Assembly (NCBI GenBank): GCA_016215625.1
Contig: JACRIW010000090.1
Coordinates: 1 to 64,000 of the forward strand
Length of the DNA: 64,000 nucleotides
Source: Candidatus Eiseniibacteriota bacterium
GTDB taxonomy: Bacteria; Eisenbacteria; RBG-16-71-46
Direction: 5' to 3'
A model generated the notes under the pieces. That model searched no databases, was not told the origin of the DNA, and was given only the letters and a program-made list of their open reading frames with translations. Within the stretch, counting starts at the first letter, position 1. Each line of letters starts with the position of its first letter. Below are positions 1-7,650 of the stretch, in pieces. Position numbers and translations under genes: made by a program.

Positions 1-75
1 ACCACGATCCGGCGGCCAGCGAAGACCCACGCATGGAAGAAAAGCTACAAGGGAGCGCCCATCCGCACCCCCTGA
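1..75 (+). CDS. C-terminal fragment of a probable transposase/integrase (cut by window start)
   Basis: Frame 1 is open from the first base and ends at TGA 73-75, giving 24 residues that end in THAWKKSYKGAPIRTP. The basic, Trp-containing tail is the kind seen at the end of DDE integrases, and the frame is followed 12 bases later by a short direct repeat typical of IS termini. No catalytic residue is visible because the rest of the gene lies outside the window, so the assignment rests on context and is an inference. It could equally be the tail of an unrelated basic protein. Confidence 0.35.
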   Translation, partial: TTIRRPAKTHAWKKSYKGAPIRTP

Positions 76-87
76 CCACCCGAACAA

Positions 88-133
88 GGCGGACATAATC
101 ATGTTGCAGTAGGGCGGACAGAATCACGTTGCA
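88..133. repeat. Two 21-bp direct repeats, probable IS terminus
   Basis: Copies at 88-108 and 113-133 both read GGCGGACA-x-AATCA-x-GTTGCA and match at 19 of 21 positions with a 25-bp period. The repeats lie between the stop of the truncated upstream frame and the first chromosomal gene. Paired GCGGACA...GTTGCA repeats at an edge are compatible with the end of an insertion sequence; the other end is not in the window. Confidence 0.5.
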
Positions 134-207
134 ACGACAGGCCGCGCGCCCGCGGGCGCGGGGCGCGCGCTGGCACGTGCACGACTCGGCCGCTAGATTG
201 CGCCGCC

Positions 208-894
208 ATGAGCGACACTCCGCGCCGCGCCCCGGCGCTCTCCCTCCTGCTGTCGCTGGCCTGGACCGCCCTCGAGGCGGCGCTGCTCGCGCTCGGCCTC
301 GGCAGCTTCGATCGCCTCACGCGCGACCCGCGCGCGATCGCGCTGCTCGTGCTGTTCGCCGCCACGGGCATGCTCCTGTCGGTCCGGCGCCCGACGCGCG
401 CGCAGGACATGACCGAGAAGCGGCCCGACCCGGCCGCGATGGCGGTGCTCTTCGTGATCCCGCTCGTGACGCCGATGATCGCGGCGTTCGGCGCGAGAGC
501 CGCGCTCTTCACGCTGCCGCACGCGAACACCGTGTCGTGGTGCGGCGTCGCGCTCGTGGCCGCGGGACTGTTCGTGCGCATCTCCGCCATGCTGCAGCTG
601 GGCGCGCGGTTCTCGCCGCTCGTGTCGCTGCAGCGCGAGCACGCGCTCGAGACGCGCGGCTGGTACGCGGTCGTGCGCCATCCCGGTTATCTCGGGGCGC
701 TGCTCGCCACGCTCGGCACGTCGCTCGCCTTCGGCAGCGCGCTCGCGACCCCGCTGCCCGTGCTCATGTTCGTCGCACAGCGCCTGCGCATCCGCGACGA
801 GGAGGCGCTTCTCGCCGAACGCTTCGGCGACGAGTGGCGCGAGTACGCGCGCCGCACCGGCGCGCTGCTGCCGCGGCCTCCGCGCGGCCGGTGA
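208..894 (+). CDS. Isoprenylcysteine carboxylmethyltransferase-family membrane protein
   Basis: 228 residues with about five hydrophobic segments followed by the family's C-terminal signature: RHPGYLGALL (about 157-166), then a distal EEALLAERFGDEWREY block with the conserved acidic/aromatic pattern of ICMT/PEMT-like enzymes. Family members are S-adenosylmethionine-dependent methyltransferases in the membrane; bacterial substrates are mostly unknown, so none is claimed here. ATG 208 is the first start before the first membrane segment. It stands alone, 84 bp ahead of the ogt-like gene on the same strand. Confidence 0.8.
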   Translation: MSDTPRRAPALSLLLSLAWTALEAALLALGLGSFDRLTRDPRAIALLVLFAATGMLLSVRRPTRAQDMTEKRPDPAAMAVLFVIPLVTPMIAAFGARAALFTLPHANTVSWCGVALVAAGLFVRISAMLQLGARFSPLVSLQREHALETRGWYAVVRHPGYLGALLATLGTSLAFGSALATPLPVLMFVAQRLRIRDEEALLAERFGDEWREYARRTGALLPRPPRGR

Positions 895-978
895 CCGCCC
901 GTGCGGTGCGGCGCGAGGATGGCTCCGCGAGTCCCTCACGCTTGCGGCCATTCTGGACCTGCCCCTAGACTGCCGCCC

Positions 979-1740
979 ATGCGCATTTCCTATCATGTGA
1001 TCTCGGCCCCGTCCCCTCTGGGCCTGCTGTTCGTCGCGGCCACCGAGCGCGGCCTGCGCTACGTCGAGTACATGGACAAGCGCAGCCTCAAGCGCACGAT
1101 CGCGGCGCACGCACCCGAGTGCCCGAACGCGGTATGGGAGCACTCCGTGCGCGGCCTGCGCCCGCTCGCCGACCAGCTCGAGCAGTGGTTCTCCGGCGCG
1201 GCGCGCCACCTGGGTCCGCCGCTCGACCTCGCGGGCTCGGAGTTCCAGCTCAAAGTGTGGAACGCGCTGCTGCAGATCCCGTACGGCGAGACGCGCAGCT
1301 ACGGCGACATCGCGAAGGCGATCGGCGAGCCGAAGGCGGCGCGCGCCGTGGGGCTCGCCGCGAACCAGAACCCCGTCATGATCTTCGTGCCCTGCCATCG
1401 CGTGCTGGGCGCGGACGGCAAGCTCGTCGGCTACGCCGGCGGCCTGCCCCGCAAGAAGTTCCTGCTCGGACTCGAGTCGCGCTTCCGCGACATGCTGCCG
1501 CTCGAGGCCGATCGCGTCATCGCCGCCGCCACCGTGAAGGTGAAGCGCGCGAGTGCGCCGGCTGCCGCCCGCCCGAAGGCGGGCAAGCCCGAGCGCCCGC
1601 GCCGCACGGCCGCGCCCGTTCCATCCTCCCGCACCGAAACGCGCAAGCGTACGCCCGTGGCCGCGAGGCCCGCGCCGGCGAACACGCGCAAACTCGCCGC
1701 CGCGCCGGCCACACCGCGCCGCGTCCGTCGAGCCGACTGA
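979..1740 (+). CDS. ogt: Methylated-DNA--protein-cysteine S-methyltransferase with a basic tail
   Basis: Suicide repair protein that moves the alkyl group from O6-alkylguanine to its own cysteine. The acceptor motif is PCHRVLGADG, with the upstream helix-turn-helix block QIPYGETRSYGDIA and the downstream GYAGGL. I start at ATG 979 (MRISYHV), where family similarity begins; the frame can be extended to 901 but that adds 26 unrelated residues. The enzyme core ends near residue 180. The last 70 or so residues are a Lys/Arg/Ala/Pro-rich low-complexity tail absent from normal Ogt/MGMT, possibly an extra DNA-contacting arm (inference). Confidence 0.88.
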   Translation: MRISYHVISAPSPLGLLFVAATERGLRYVEYMDKRSLKRTIAAHAPECPNAVWEHSVRGLRPLADQLEQWFSGAARHLGPPLDLAGSEFQLKVWNALLQIPYGETRSYGDIAKAIGEPKAARAVGLAANQNPVMIFVPCHRVLGADGKLVGYAGGLPRKKFLLGLESRFRDMLPLEADRVIAAATVKVKRASAPAAARPKAGKPERPRRTAAPVPSSRTETRKRTPVAARPAPANTRKLAAAPATPRRVRRAD

Positions 1741-1781
1741 TCCGCACGGCGGCACGCGCCCGCCACGAGGAGCCCCCACTC

Positions 1782-2768
1782 ATGTCGTCCCGCATGCTTC
1801 GCACCACCGCCGCCGCGTTCGCGCTGCTGGCGCTGGCCACGCCGTTCGCCGCGGCCAGGCAGATCCGCATCAACGTCACGAACTTCGACTTCACGCCGCG
1901 ATACGCGTCCATGAGCCAGGGCGACCACGCGGTGTGGATCTGGGACACCACTCCGCACACGGTGACGCAGGGCGACACGGCGAACGTCCCGGTCACGCCG
2001 ACACCGGGAACGGCCAAGTTCAACTCGGGTGACGCGGCCATCTCGGGCAACAGCGGCCCGACGAGCGCGGCCTACTCGTGGAAAGCGAACGCCACCGGGC
2101 TCATCGAGTACTACTGCATCCCGCACTGGCCCGCGATGGTCGGCGGACTCGACGTCGTCGCGTCCGGCGCGCAGGGCCTCTCGGACTTCCGCATCACCGA
2201 GGTGCAGTACAACGTCGCGGGCAACGCCGATCTCATCGAGATCACGAACCTCGGCGCGACCGGCGACCTCGGCATGTACCGCCTGAAGGTCTCGGGCGCG
2301 GGCGCCGCGACGGGCAACCTGCTCCGCAACGGCTCCTCGAGGACGCTGCCGGTGGCCGCGGGCGCGAAGTTCATCGTCCACCTGAACGCGTCCGGCATCA
2401 ACGACGCGAACAACCTTTACCTGTCGGGCATCACCGGCCTGCCCGATGCGGCCGGCTCGGTCGCGCTCTACGTGCCGAACTCGGTGAACACCTCGCTCGC
2501 GCTCTCGAGCATGCTCATCGACTTCGTGTCGTGGGGCTCGGGCGGGCAGGAGAACGAGGCGACCGCGGTGAGCGCGAGCCTGTGGTCCACCTCCACCGCG
2601 GTGCCGCTCGTCAACCCCGGCAGCTCGATCGAGTTCTGCGGACAGGGCGGGCAGTACGGCGCCGCACGCTGGTACGAGAACCCGACCCCGAACTTCGGCG
2701 GCTCGGACAACTGCCTCACGCCGGTGACCCCGACCACCTGGGGCCGGATCAAGGTGCTCTTCCGCTAG
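1782..2768 (+). CDS. Secreted cupredoxin with C-terminal lamin-tail-like domain (copy 1)
   Basis: 328 residues: Sec signal peptide (1-24), then a plastocyanin-like domain (about 25-130) with type 1 copper ligands His59, Cys112, His115 and Met119 (YYCIPHWPAM). From about 135 a beta-rich domain begins FRITEVQYN...DLIEITNLGATGDLG, which resembles the start of lamin-tail (LTD) domains. ATG 1782 is chosen because the signal peptide begins there; the open frame upstream is a shadow of ogt. The next gene is a paralogue with the same architecture. Probable extracytoplasmic electron-transfer or copper protein; the redox partner is unknown. Confidence 0.75.
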   Translation: MSSRMLRTTAAAFALLALATPFAAARQIRINVTNFDFTPRYASMSQGDHAVWIWDTTPHTVTQGDTANVPVTPTPGTAKFNSGDAAISGNSGPTSAAYSWKANATGLIEYYCIPHWPAMVGGLDVVASGAQGLSDFRITEVQYNVAGNADLIEITNLGATGDLGMYRLKVSGAGAATGNLLRNGSSRTLPVAAGAKFIVHLNASGINDANNLYLSGITGLPDAAGSVALYVPNSVNTSLALSSMLIDFVSWGSGGQENEATAVSASLWSTSTAVPLVNPGSSIEFCGQGGQYGAARWYENPTPNFGGSDNCLTPVTPTTWGRIKVLFR

Positions 2769-2793
2769 GCGACCGAGCGGCCGCGGGGCCGCG

Positions 2794-2814
2794 GGGCCGC
2801 GGAAACCGCGGCCC
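2794..2814. other. Perfect 9-bp hairpin after cupredoxin copy 1
   Basis: GGGCCGCGG (2794-2802), loop AAA and CCGCGGCCC (2806-2814) lie 25 bp after the stop. There is no T-tract on either side, so an intrinsic terminator is doubtful; it may protect the 3' end of the mRNA. Confidence 0.3.
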
Positions 2815-2962
2815 GGCGGTTCGGCCGCACGCACCCACCGCCACACGCTCCTCGCGCCGCGGGACGATTTCCTTTCCGTGTTCGGCCACGCTTGTGCATC
2901 ATGGCGGCCCCCATCCTTCCGGCGCGATCCGTCGCGCTCTCCGCCACCCCGGGAGCTGCCCC

Positions 2963-3901
2963 ATGCCTCGCCGCCTGCCGAAGCTGGCGTTCGCCGTGCT
3001 CGCCGCCCTCGTGCTCACCGTGACCATCGCCGGCGCACGCCAGCGCCGCATCGATCTCTCCGGATTCTCGTTCACGCCCTCCTCCGCGACGCTCAACCAG
3101 GGTGACCACGCCGTGTGGATCTGGGTCGGCGGCACGCACTCCGTGTTCAGCGGCGCCAACGCGACCTCGGACGGCATCTTCGGCAGCGGCAGCGCGGGAA
3201 GTGGCCAGACGTTCAGCTGGAAGTCCGACCGCACCGGCACGCTCGACTACTTCTGCGGCTTCCACGGGCTGAGCATGGTCGCGACGCTGGATCTCGTCGC
3301 CTCCGGTGCCACGACGGCGCTGTCCGACTTCCGCATCACCGAAGTCCAGTACAACGCGGCGGGCAATGCCGATCTCGTCGAGATCACGAACCTCGGCGCC
3401 ACCGGCGACCTCGGCAAGTACCGCCTCAAGATCTCCGGCGCCACGGTGCAGACGCTCGCGATCGGCGCGAGCACGAACATCGCCGTCCCCGCGGGCGGGC
3501 GAGTCGTGCTGCACGTCGGCCAGACGGGCACGAATACGTCCACGGACCTGTTCTTCAATCTCGCGGCGGGGCTTCCCGACGCCGCCGGCTCGGTCGCGCT
3601 CTACGTGCCGAACACGCAGGCGACCGCGCTCACGAACGCGACGCAGATCATCGACTACGTCGCGTGGGGCTTCGGCGGGCAGGAGAACGAGGCCACCGCC
3701 GCGACCGCGCTGCTCTGGAACGCGGGTACGGCCGTCGGCGCGGTCGCTTCGGGCAGCTCGATCGAGTTCTGCGGGCAGAGCGGGCAGTACGGCGCCGCGC
3801 GCTGGTACGAGAACCCGAGCCCGAACTTCGGCGGCGCGGACAACTGCCTCACGCCGGTGACCCCGACCACGTGGGGCCGGATCAAGACGCTCTATCGATG
3901 A
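2963..3901 (+). CDS. Secreted cupredoxin with C-terminal lamin-tail-like domain (copy 2)
   Basis: 312 residues and the same layout as copy 1: signal peptide, cupredoxin with His59, Cys98, His101 and Met105 (YFCGFHGLSM), then the FRITEVQYN...NLGATGDLG domain. The Cys-x2-His-x3-Met spacing is identical in both copies although the loop before it is shorter here. The C-terminal 60 or so residues are nearly identical to copy 1 (SSIEFCGQ, ARWYENP, NCLTPVTPTTWGRIK). ATG 2963 starts the signal peptide. Tandem duplication followed by divergence of the copper domain is the simplest explanation. Confidence 0.75.
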   Translation: MPRRLPKLAFAVLAALVLTVTIAGARQRRIDLSGFSFTPSSATLNQGDHAVWIWVGGTHSVFSGANATSDGIFGSGSAGSGQTFSWKSDRTGTLDYFCGFHGLSMVATLDLVASGATTALSDFRITEVQYNAAGNADLVEITNLGATGDLGKYRLKISGATVQTLAIGASTNIAVPAGGRVVLHVGQTGTNTSTDLFFNLAAGLPDAAGSVALYVPNTQATALTNATQIIDYVAWGFGGQENEATAATALLWNAGTAVGAVASGSSIEFCGQSGQYGAARWYENPSPNFGGADNCLTPVTPTTWGRIKTLYR

Positions 3902-3932
3902 TGCCGGACGGGGCGCGGCGAGATTCCGCAAC

Positions 3933-4934
3933 TCACGCGAAGTGGCTCCAGCCCGTGCCCCGTACCGGTTCGCGCGAACCGTCCTCGCGCTGCAGCACGA
4001 GCACGCGCTCCTCGATCACCTGGCCGATCGGCGTGAGGCGCGCCCCCGCGGACTCCGCCGCGGCGCGGCATTCCGCCCAGCGCGCGGGGTCGAGCGCGAG
4101 CAGCAGTTCGTAGTCGTCGCTCGGCCCGAAGCGCAGCGCGTCCACGCTCACGCCCAGCGTGCGCGCGGCCTGCTCGAGCGCGGGATCCGCGGTGGCGCCG
4201 TCCTCGAACAGGAGTGCGCCCACGCCGCTCGCCTCGCACAGGTGGCCGAGGTCGCCCGCGAGCCCGTCGCTCACGTCGATGCACGCGCGCACGGCGCCCG
4301 TGCGTGCGAGTGCGGCGGCCGCGGCGATCCGCGACGGCGGCGCGAGGTAGCGCTTCGCGAGCCAGTCCGGCACCGGCGCGAACGACGGCGGCGACGCGGC
4401 GAGCGCCAGCGCCAGCGCCGCGCCCGCATGTCCGAGGGCGCCCGTGGTCGCGAGCACGTCGCCCGCGCGTGCGCCCGCGCGCGTCCAGGCCGCGCCACGC
4501 GTGACGTCGCCGATGAGCGTGACCGAGAACGCGCACGGCCCCTCGGCTTCGGACAGGTTGCCGCCCACGACGGCCGCGCCCTCGGCGGCGAGTGCGTGCG
4601 CGCAGGCCAGTTCGACGTCGTGCAGCCACGCCGGGTCGACCGCGCGCGGGGCGACGCACGAGACGAGCGCCCAACGCGCTCGCGCGCCCATCGCCGCCAC
4701 GTCGCTCAGGTTGGCGGCCGCGAGCCGGCGGCCGGCCGCCGCCGCGTCGAGCAGGTCGCGGCGAAAGTGGCGCCCCTCGACGAACGTGTCCGTGGTCACG
4801 ACGAGGTCGCGGCCGTCCTCCGGACGCAGCACCGCCGCGTCGTCGCCCGGGCCGATCACGACGGACCTCCCGGCGCCCGCCGGGAGCGCCGCGAGCAGGT
4901 CGCGGATGCGTTCGAACTCGCCGCGCTCACGCAT
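3933..4934 (-). CDS. thiL: Thiamine-monophosphate kinase
   Basis: Phosphorylates thiamine monophosphate to thiamine pyrophosphate with ATP in the cytoplasm. Family motifs are present in order: GPGDDAAV near the N-terminus, DTFVEGRHF, SDVAAMGA, GGNLSEA, IDVSDGLAGDL and GPSDDYELL. The start is taken at ATG 4934 (MRERGEFERI), which overlaps the end of the upstream MFS gene by 8 bp; a start at 4949 adds five residues. Full length for the family. No other thiamine gene is next to it. Confidence 0.92.
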   Translation of the reverse strand: MRERGEFERIRDLLAALPAGAGRSVVIGPGDDAAVLRPEDGRDLVVTTDTFVEGRHFRRDLLDAAAAGRRLAAANLSDVAAMGARARWALVSCVAPRAVDPAWLHDVELACAHALAAEGAAVVGGNLSEAEGPCAFSVTLIGDVTRGAAWTRAGARAGDVLATTGALGHAGAALALALAASPPSFAPVPDWLAKRYLAPPSRIAAAAALARTGAVRACIDVSDGLAGDLGHLCEASGVGALLFEDGATADPALEQAARTLGVSVDALRFGPSDDYELLLALDPARWAECRAAAESAGARLTPIGQVIEERVLVLQREDGSREPVRGTGWSHFA

Positions 4935-6147
4935 GCGCACGCTCCCCACCGCGCCCGGGCGGCAGCAGCACGGCGAGCAGCCCCGCCGCGACCAGCGACA
5001 GCGCGGCGCCGAGCACGAACGGCGCCGCGGCGCCGGCGCGATCCCAGAGCGCGCCCGCGACGATGCTCGCCGGCAGCAGCGCCAGCCCCGCGAGCGACGC
5101 GCTCACGCCGTAGGCCGACGCACGCGATTCGCGCGGCACGAGATCGGCGATCAACGCCTTCCCCTGGCCCTCGATGAGCGCGGAATGCACCGCGAGCACG
5201 AGGAAGCCGGCGAGCGCGCCGGCGCGCGTCGGTACGATCGCGAACACGCCGTAAGCGATCGCGTAGAGCAGGTAGCCCGCGAGCAGCAGCGGGCGCCGCC
5301 CGACGCGGTCGGACAGCCCGCCGAACGGATAGGCGAGCGCGGCGTACAGCACGTTGTACGCGAGGTACACGAGCGACACCTGGCCGGCGCTCCAGCCCAC
5401 GTCCTGCGTGCGCAGCAGCGCGAACGCCATGCTGCTGTTGCCGAGCTGGAACGCGACGTCCACGCACAGGAAGCGCCGGAACGGCCCGCGCGGCACGCTC
5501 CAGCGCGGGAGCGCGGCGGCGCGCGGCCGCGACTCCTTCGGCGTGCGCACGAAGAAGACGATCACGAACAGCGCGAGCAGCGCGGGAATCCCCGAGAGCA
5601 GGAAGATGCGGCGATACGCCTCCACGCCGTCGCCGTGCCAGCGCGACAGCAGCCACCAGCCGAGCAGCGGCCCGATCGCGGCGCCCATCGTGTCCATGGC
5701 GCGATGCAGCCCGAACGCGCGCCCGAGGTCGGCGTCCGCGGTCGAGTCGGCGATGAGCGCGTCGCGCGGCGGCGAGCGCAGCGCCTTGCCGACGCGGTCG
5801 GCGAAGCGCAGCCCGAGCACGCCGGACCACGACTGCACGAGGGCCATGGCGGGCTTGGCGAGCCCCGAGAGGCCGTAGCCGAGCAGCACGAACGGCTTGC
5901 GGCGCGACGCGCGGTCGGCGAGCCGGCCCGACACGAGGCGCAGCGTGGACGCGACGCACTCCGCGACCCCTTCGATCACGCCGAGGCTGGCGACCGACGC
6001 GTGCAGCGTGGCGGTCACGAACAGCGGCAGGATCGGCACGAGCATCTCGGACGAGATGTCGGTGAGCAGCGACGTGGCGCCGAGCGCCACGACGTTGCGA
6101 TGCAGTCCCGCGAAGGGCCCGCGCTTCTCGGTGGGTGCGTCCGCCAT
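4927..6147 (-). CDS. Major facilitator superfamily transporter
   Basis: 406 residues with about 12 hydrophobic segments. The N-terminus has TSLLTDISSEM, common in a broad group of MFS drug/sugar-type carriers. The loop between segments 2 and 3 reads GRLADRASRRKP and its second-half counterpart GGLSDRVGRRP, the MFS motif A in both halves. DRVGKALRSPPRDALIADS is also typical of this subfamily. The substrate cannot be told from sequence. Overlaps thiL by 8 bp, so the two are probably cotranscribed. Confidence 0.85.
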   Translation of the reverse strand: MADAPTEKRGPFAGLHRNVVALGATSLLTDISSEMLVPILPLFVTATLHASVASLGVIEGVAECVASTLRLVSGRLADRASRRKPFVLLGYGLSGLAKPAMALVQSWSGVLGLRFADRVGKALRSPPRDALIADSTADADLGRAFGLHRAMDTMGAAIGPLLGWWLLSRWHGDGVEAYRRIFLLSGIPALLALFVIVFFVRTPKESRPRAAALPRWSVPRGPFRRFLCVDVAFQLGNSSMAFALLRTQDVGWSAGQVSLVYLAYNVLYAALAYPFGGLSDRVGRRPLLLAGYLLYAIAYGVFAIVPTRAGALAGFLVLAVHSALIEGQGKALIADLVPRESRASAYGVSASLAGLALLPASIVAGALWDRAGAAAPFVLGAALSLVAAGLLAVLLPPGRGGERAHA

Positions 6148-6255
6148 GAGGGCGGCACGTTAGCACGCGGCCTTTGCGCCGCACGCGCCGAAAGGCGAAC
6201 GCGCGCCCGGCGGAAGCCGGACGCGCGCCCGTTGAAGCGTGCCGCCCCGTGGCGG

Positions 6256-7650
6256 TCAGTCGATCGGCCGCACCTCGACCGGACCGAGTCCGTCGAGCGC
6301 CTGCTTCGCGACGTCACCCTGCGTGACGACGACGATGCGCAGCTTGTCGCTGCAGAAGTACGCGCCGAGCACGCGCTTCACGTCGGCCATCGTCACCGCG
6401 CGCACGCGGTCGTTGTACTTCGCGATCCAGTCCTGCGGGAGACCGTAGAACTCGACCGTCGCGATCTGCGCCGCGAGGTCCGAGGCCGCCTGCAGTTCGA
6501 GCGGGTACTGCCCGACGAGGTAGTTGCGCGCCTTGTCGAGCTCGGCCTGCGTCGGGCCCTCGTTCGCGAGCTTGCCGATCTCGGCGAGCGTGGCGTCGAC
6601 GCACTCGCGCAGCTTGGCGTTGCGCGTGAACGTGCTCACGCGGAAGGCGCCGGCGCCGCGGTGCTGCGTGAAGCCGCTCGAGATGCTGTACGTGAGCCCC
6701 TTCTCGACACGGATCGCGTTCACGAGGCGCGACGTGAAGCCGTCGCCGAGGATCGTGTTCGCGACCTGGATCGCGTCGTAGTCGGGATGGTTGCGCGGCA
6801 CCGCGATGCAGCCCATGCGGATCTGCGCCTGCGTCGCCTCGGGCTTGTCCACGACGCGGATGCCGCGCGCGGCCACGGGCGCGGGCGCGGCGTACGGATC
6901 GCGCACGGGCTCACCCGAGGGCTTCCAGTCCGCGAACGCCTTGCGCACCTGCGCGAGGATCGCGGCCGGCTCGACGTCGCCCGCGATCACGAGCAGCGAG
7001 CGGTCCGGCGCCACGAAGCGACGGTGGAACGACGCCACGTCGTCACGCGCGAGCGCTTTCACGCTCTTCTCGGTGCCGATCGCCGGATGCGCGAGCGGGC
7101 TGTCGCCCCACAGGTACGACGAGAACGCCTGCTCGGCGATCACCGAAGGCTCGCTGCGGTTGGACGCGATCGTGCCGAGCGCCTCCTCCTGCTTGCGGGC
7201 GAACTCCTCCGCCGAGAACGTGGGCTTCACGACGACGTCGTGGAAGAGGCCGAGCCCCGTCGCGAGGTCCTTCTTCAGGACGTCGCACGAGACCGTGAAC
7301 TGCTCGGTGCGCGAGGACGCTTCGAGGGAGCCGCCGACGAACTCGATGTCTTCCGCGACCTGCTGCGCGGTGCGCGTGCCCGCGCCCTGCGTGAGCAGTT
7401 CCGCGGTCATGCGCGCGAGCCCTTCCTTGCCGGCGGGGTCCTGCACGGAGCCGGCGCGAGAGACGAGCCGGAAGCTCACCACGGGCAGCCGGGGCGAGGG
7501 CTGCACGATCACGGTGAGGCCGTTCGGCAGCTTGGCGCGGACGGCGGCGGCCGCCCGGGCCGTCGCGGCGGACGCCGGGGCCGCCAGCACGGCGGCCGTC
7601 ACGAGCGCCGCGGCGAGCGGCGCGACACACAGACGCATGCGGGCGATCAT
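6256..7650 (-). CDS. M16-family peptidase, non-catalytic partner subunit
   Basis: 464 residues with a signal peptide (about 1-29) and the two-lobed insulinase fold. The zinc motif HxxEH is absent: the matching stretch reads LARMTAELL. The second-lobe substrate/hinge region (FRVSTFTRNAKL, LGDGFTSRL) is kept. In processing-peptidase-type pairs one subunit carries zinc and the other presents substrate, which is what this pair looks like. Its start overlaps the stop of the active subunit by 4 bp (ATGA), implying translational coupling. Confidence 0.85.
   Translation of the reverse strand: MIARMRLCVAPLAAALVTAAVLAAPASAATARAAAAVRAKLPNGLTVIVQPSPRLPVVSFRLVSRAGSVQDPAGKEGLARMTAELLTQGAGTRTAQQVAEDIEFVGGSLEASSRTEQFTVSCDVLKKDLATGLGLFHDVVVKPTFSAEEFARKQEEALGTIASNRSEPSVIAEQAFSSYLWGDSPLAHPAIGTEKSVKALARDDVASFHRRFVAPDRSLLVIAGDVEPAAILAQVRKAFADWKPSGEPVRDPYAAPAPVAARGIRVVDKPEATQAQIRMGCIAVPRNHPDYDAIQVANTILGDGFTSRLVNAIRVEKGLTYSISSGFTQHRGAGAFRVSTFTRNAKLRECVDATLAEIGKLANEGPTQAELDKARNYLVGQYPLELQAASDLAAQIATVEFYGLPQDWIAKYNDRVRAVTMADVKRVLGAYFCSDKLRIVVVTQGDVAKQALDGLGPVEVRPID

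Noticed and set aside
13..207. Complete small gene at the window start
   Set aside because: The only frame with meaning is the truncated one ending at 75; the others have no start/ribosome site combination or similarity.
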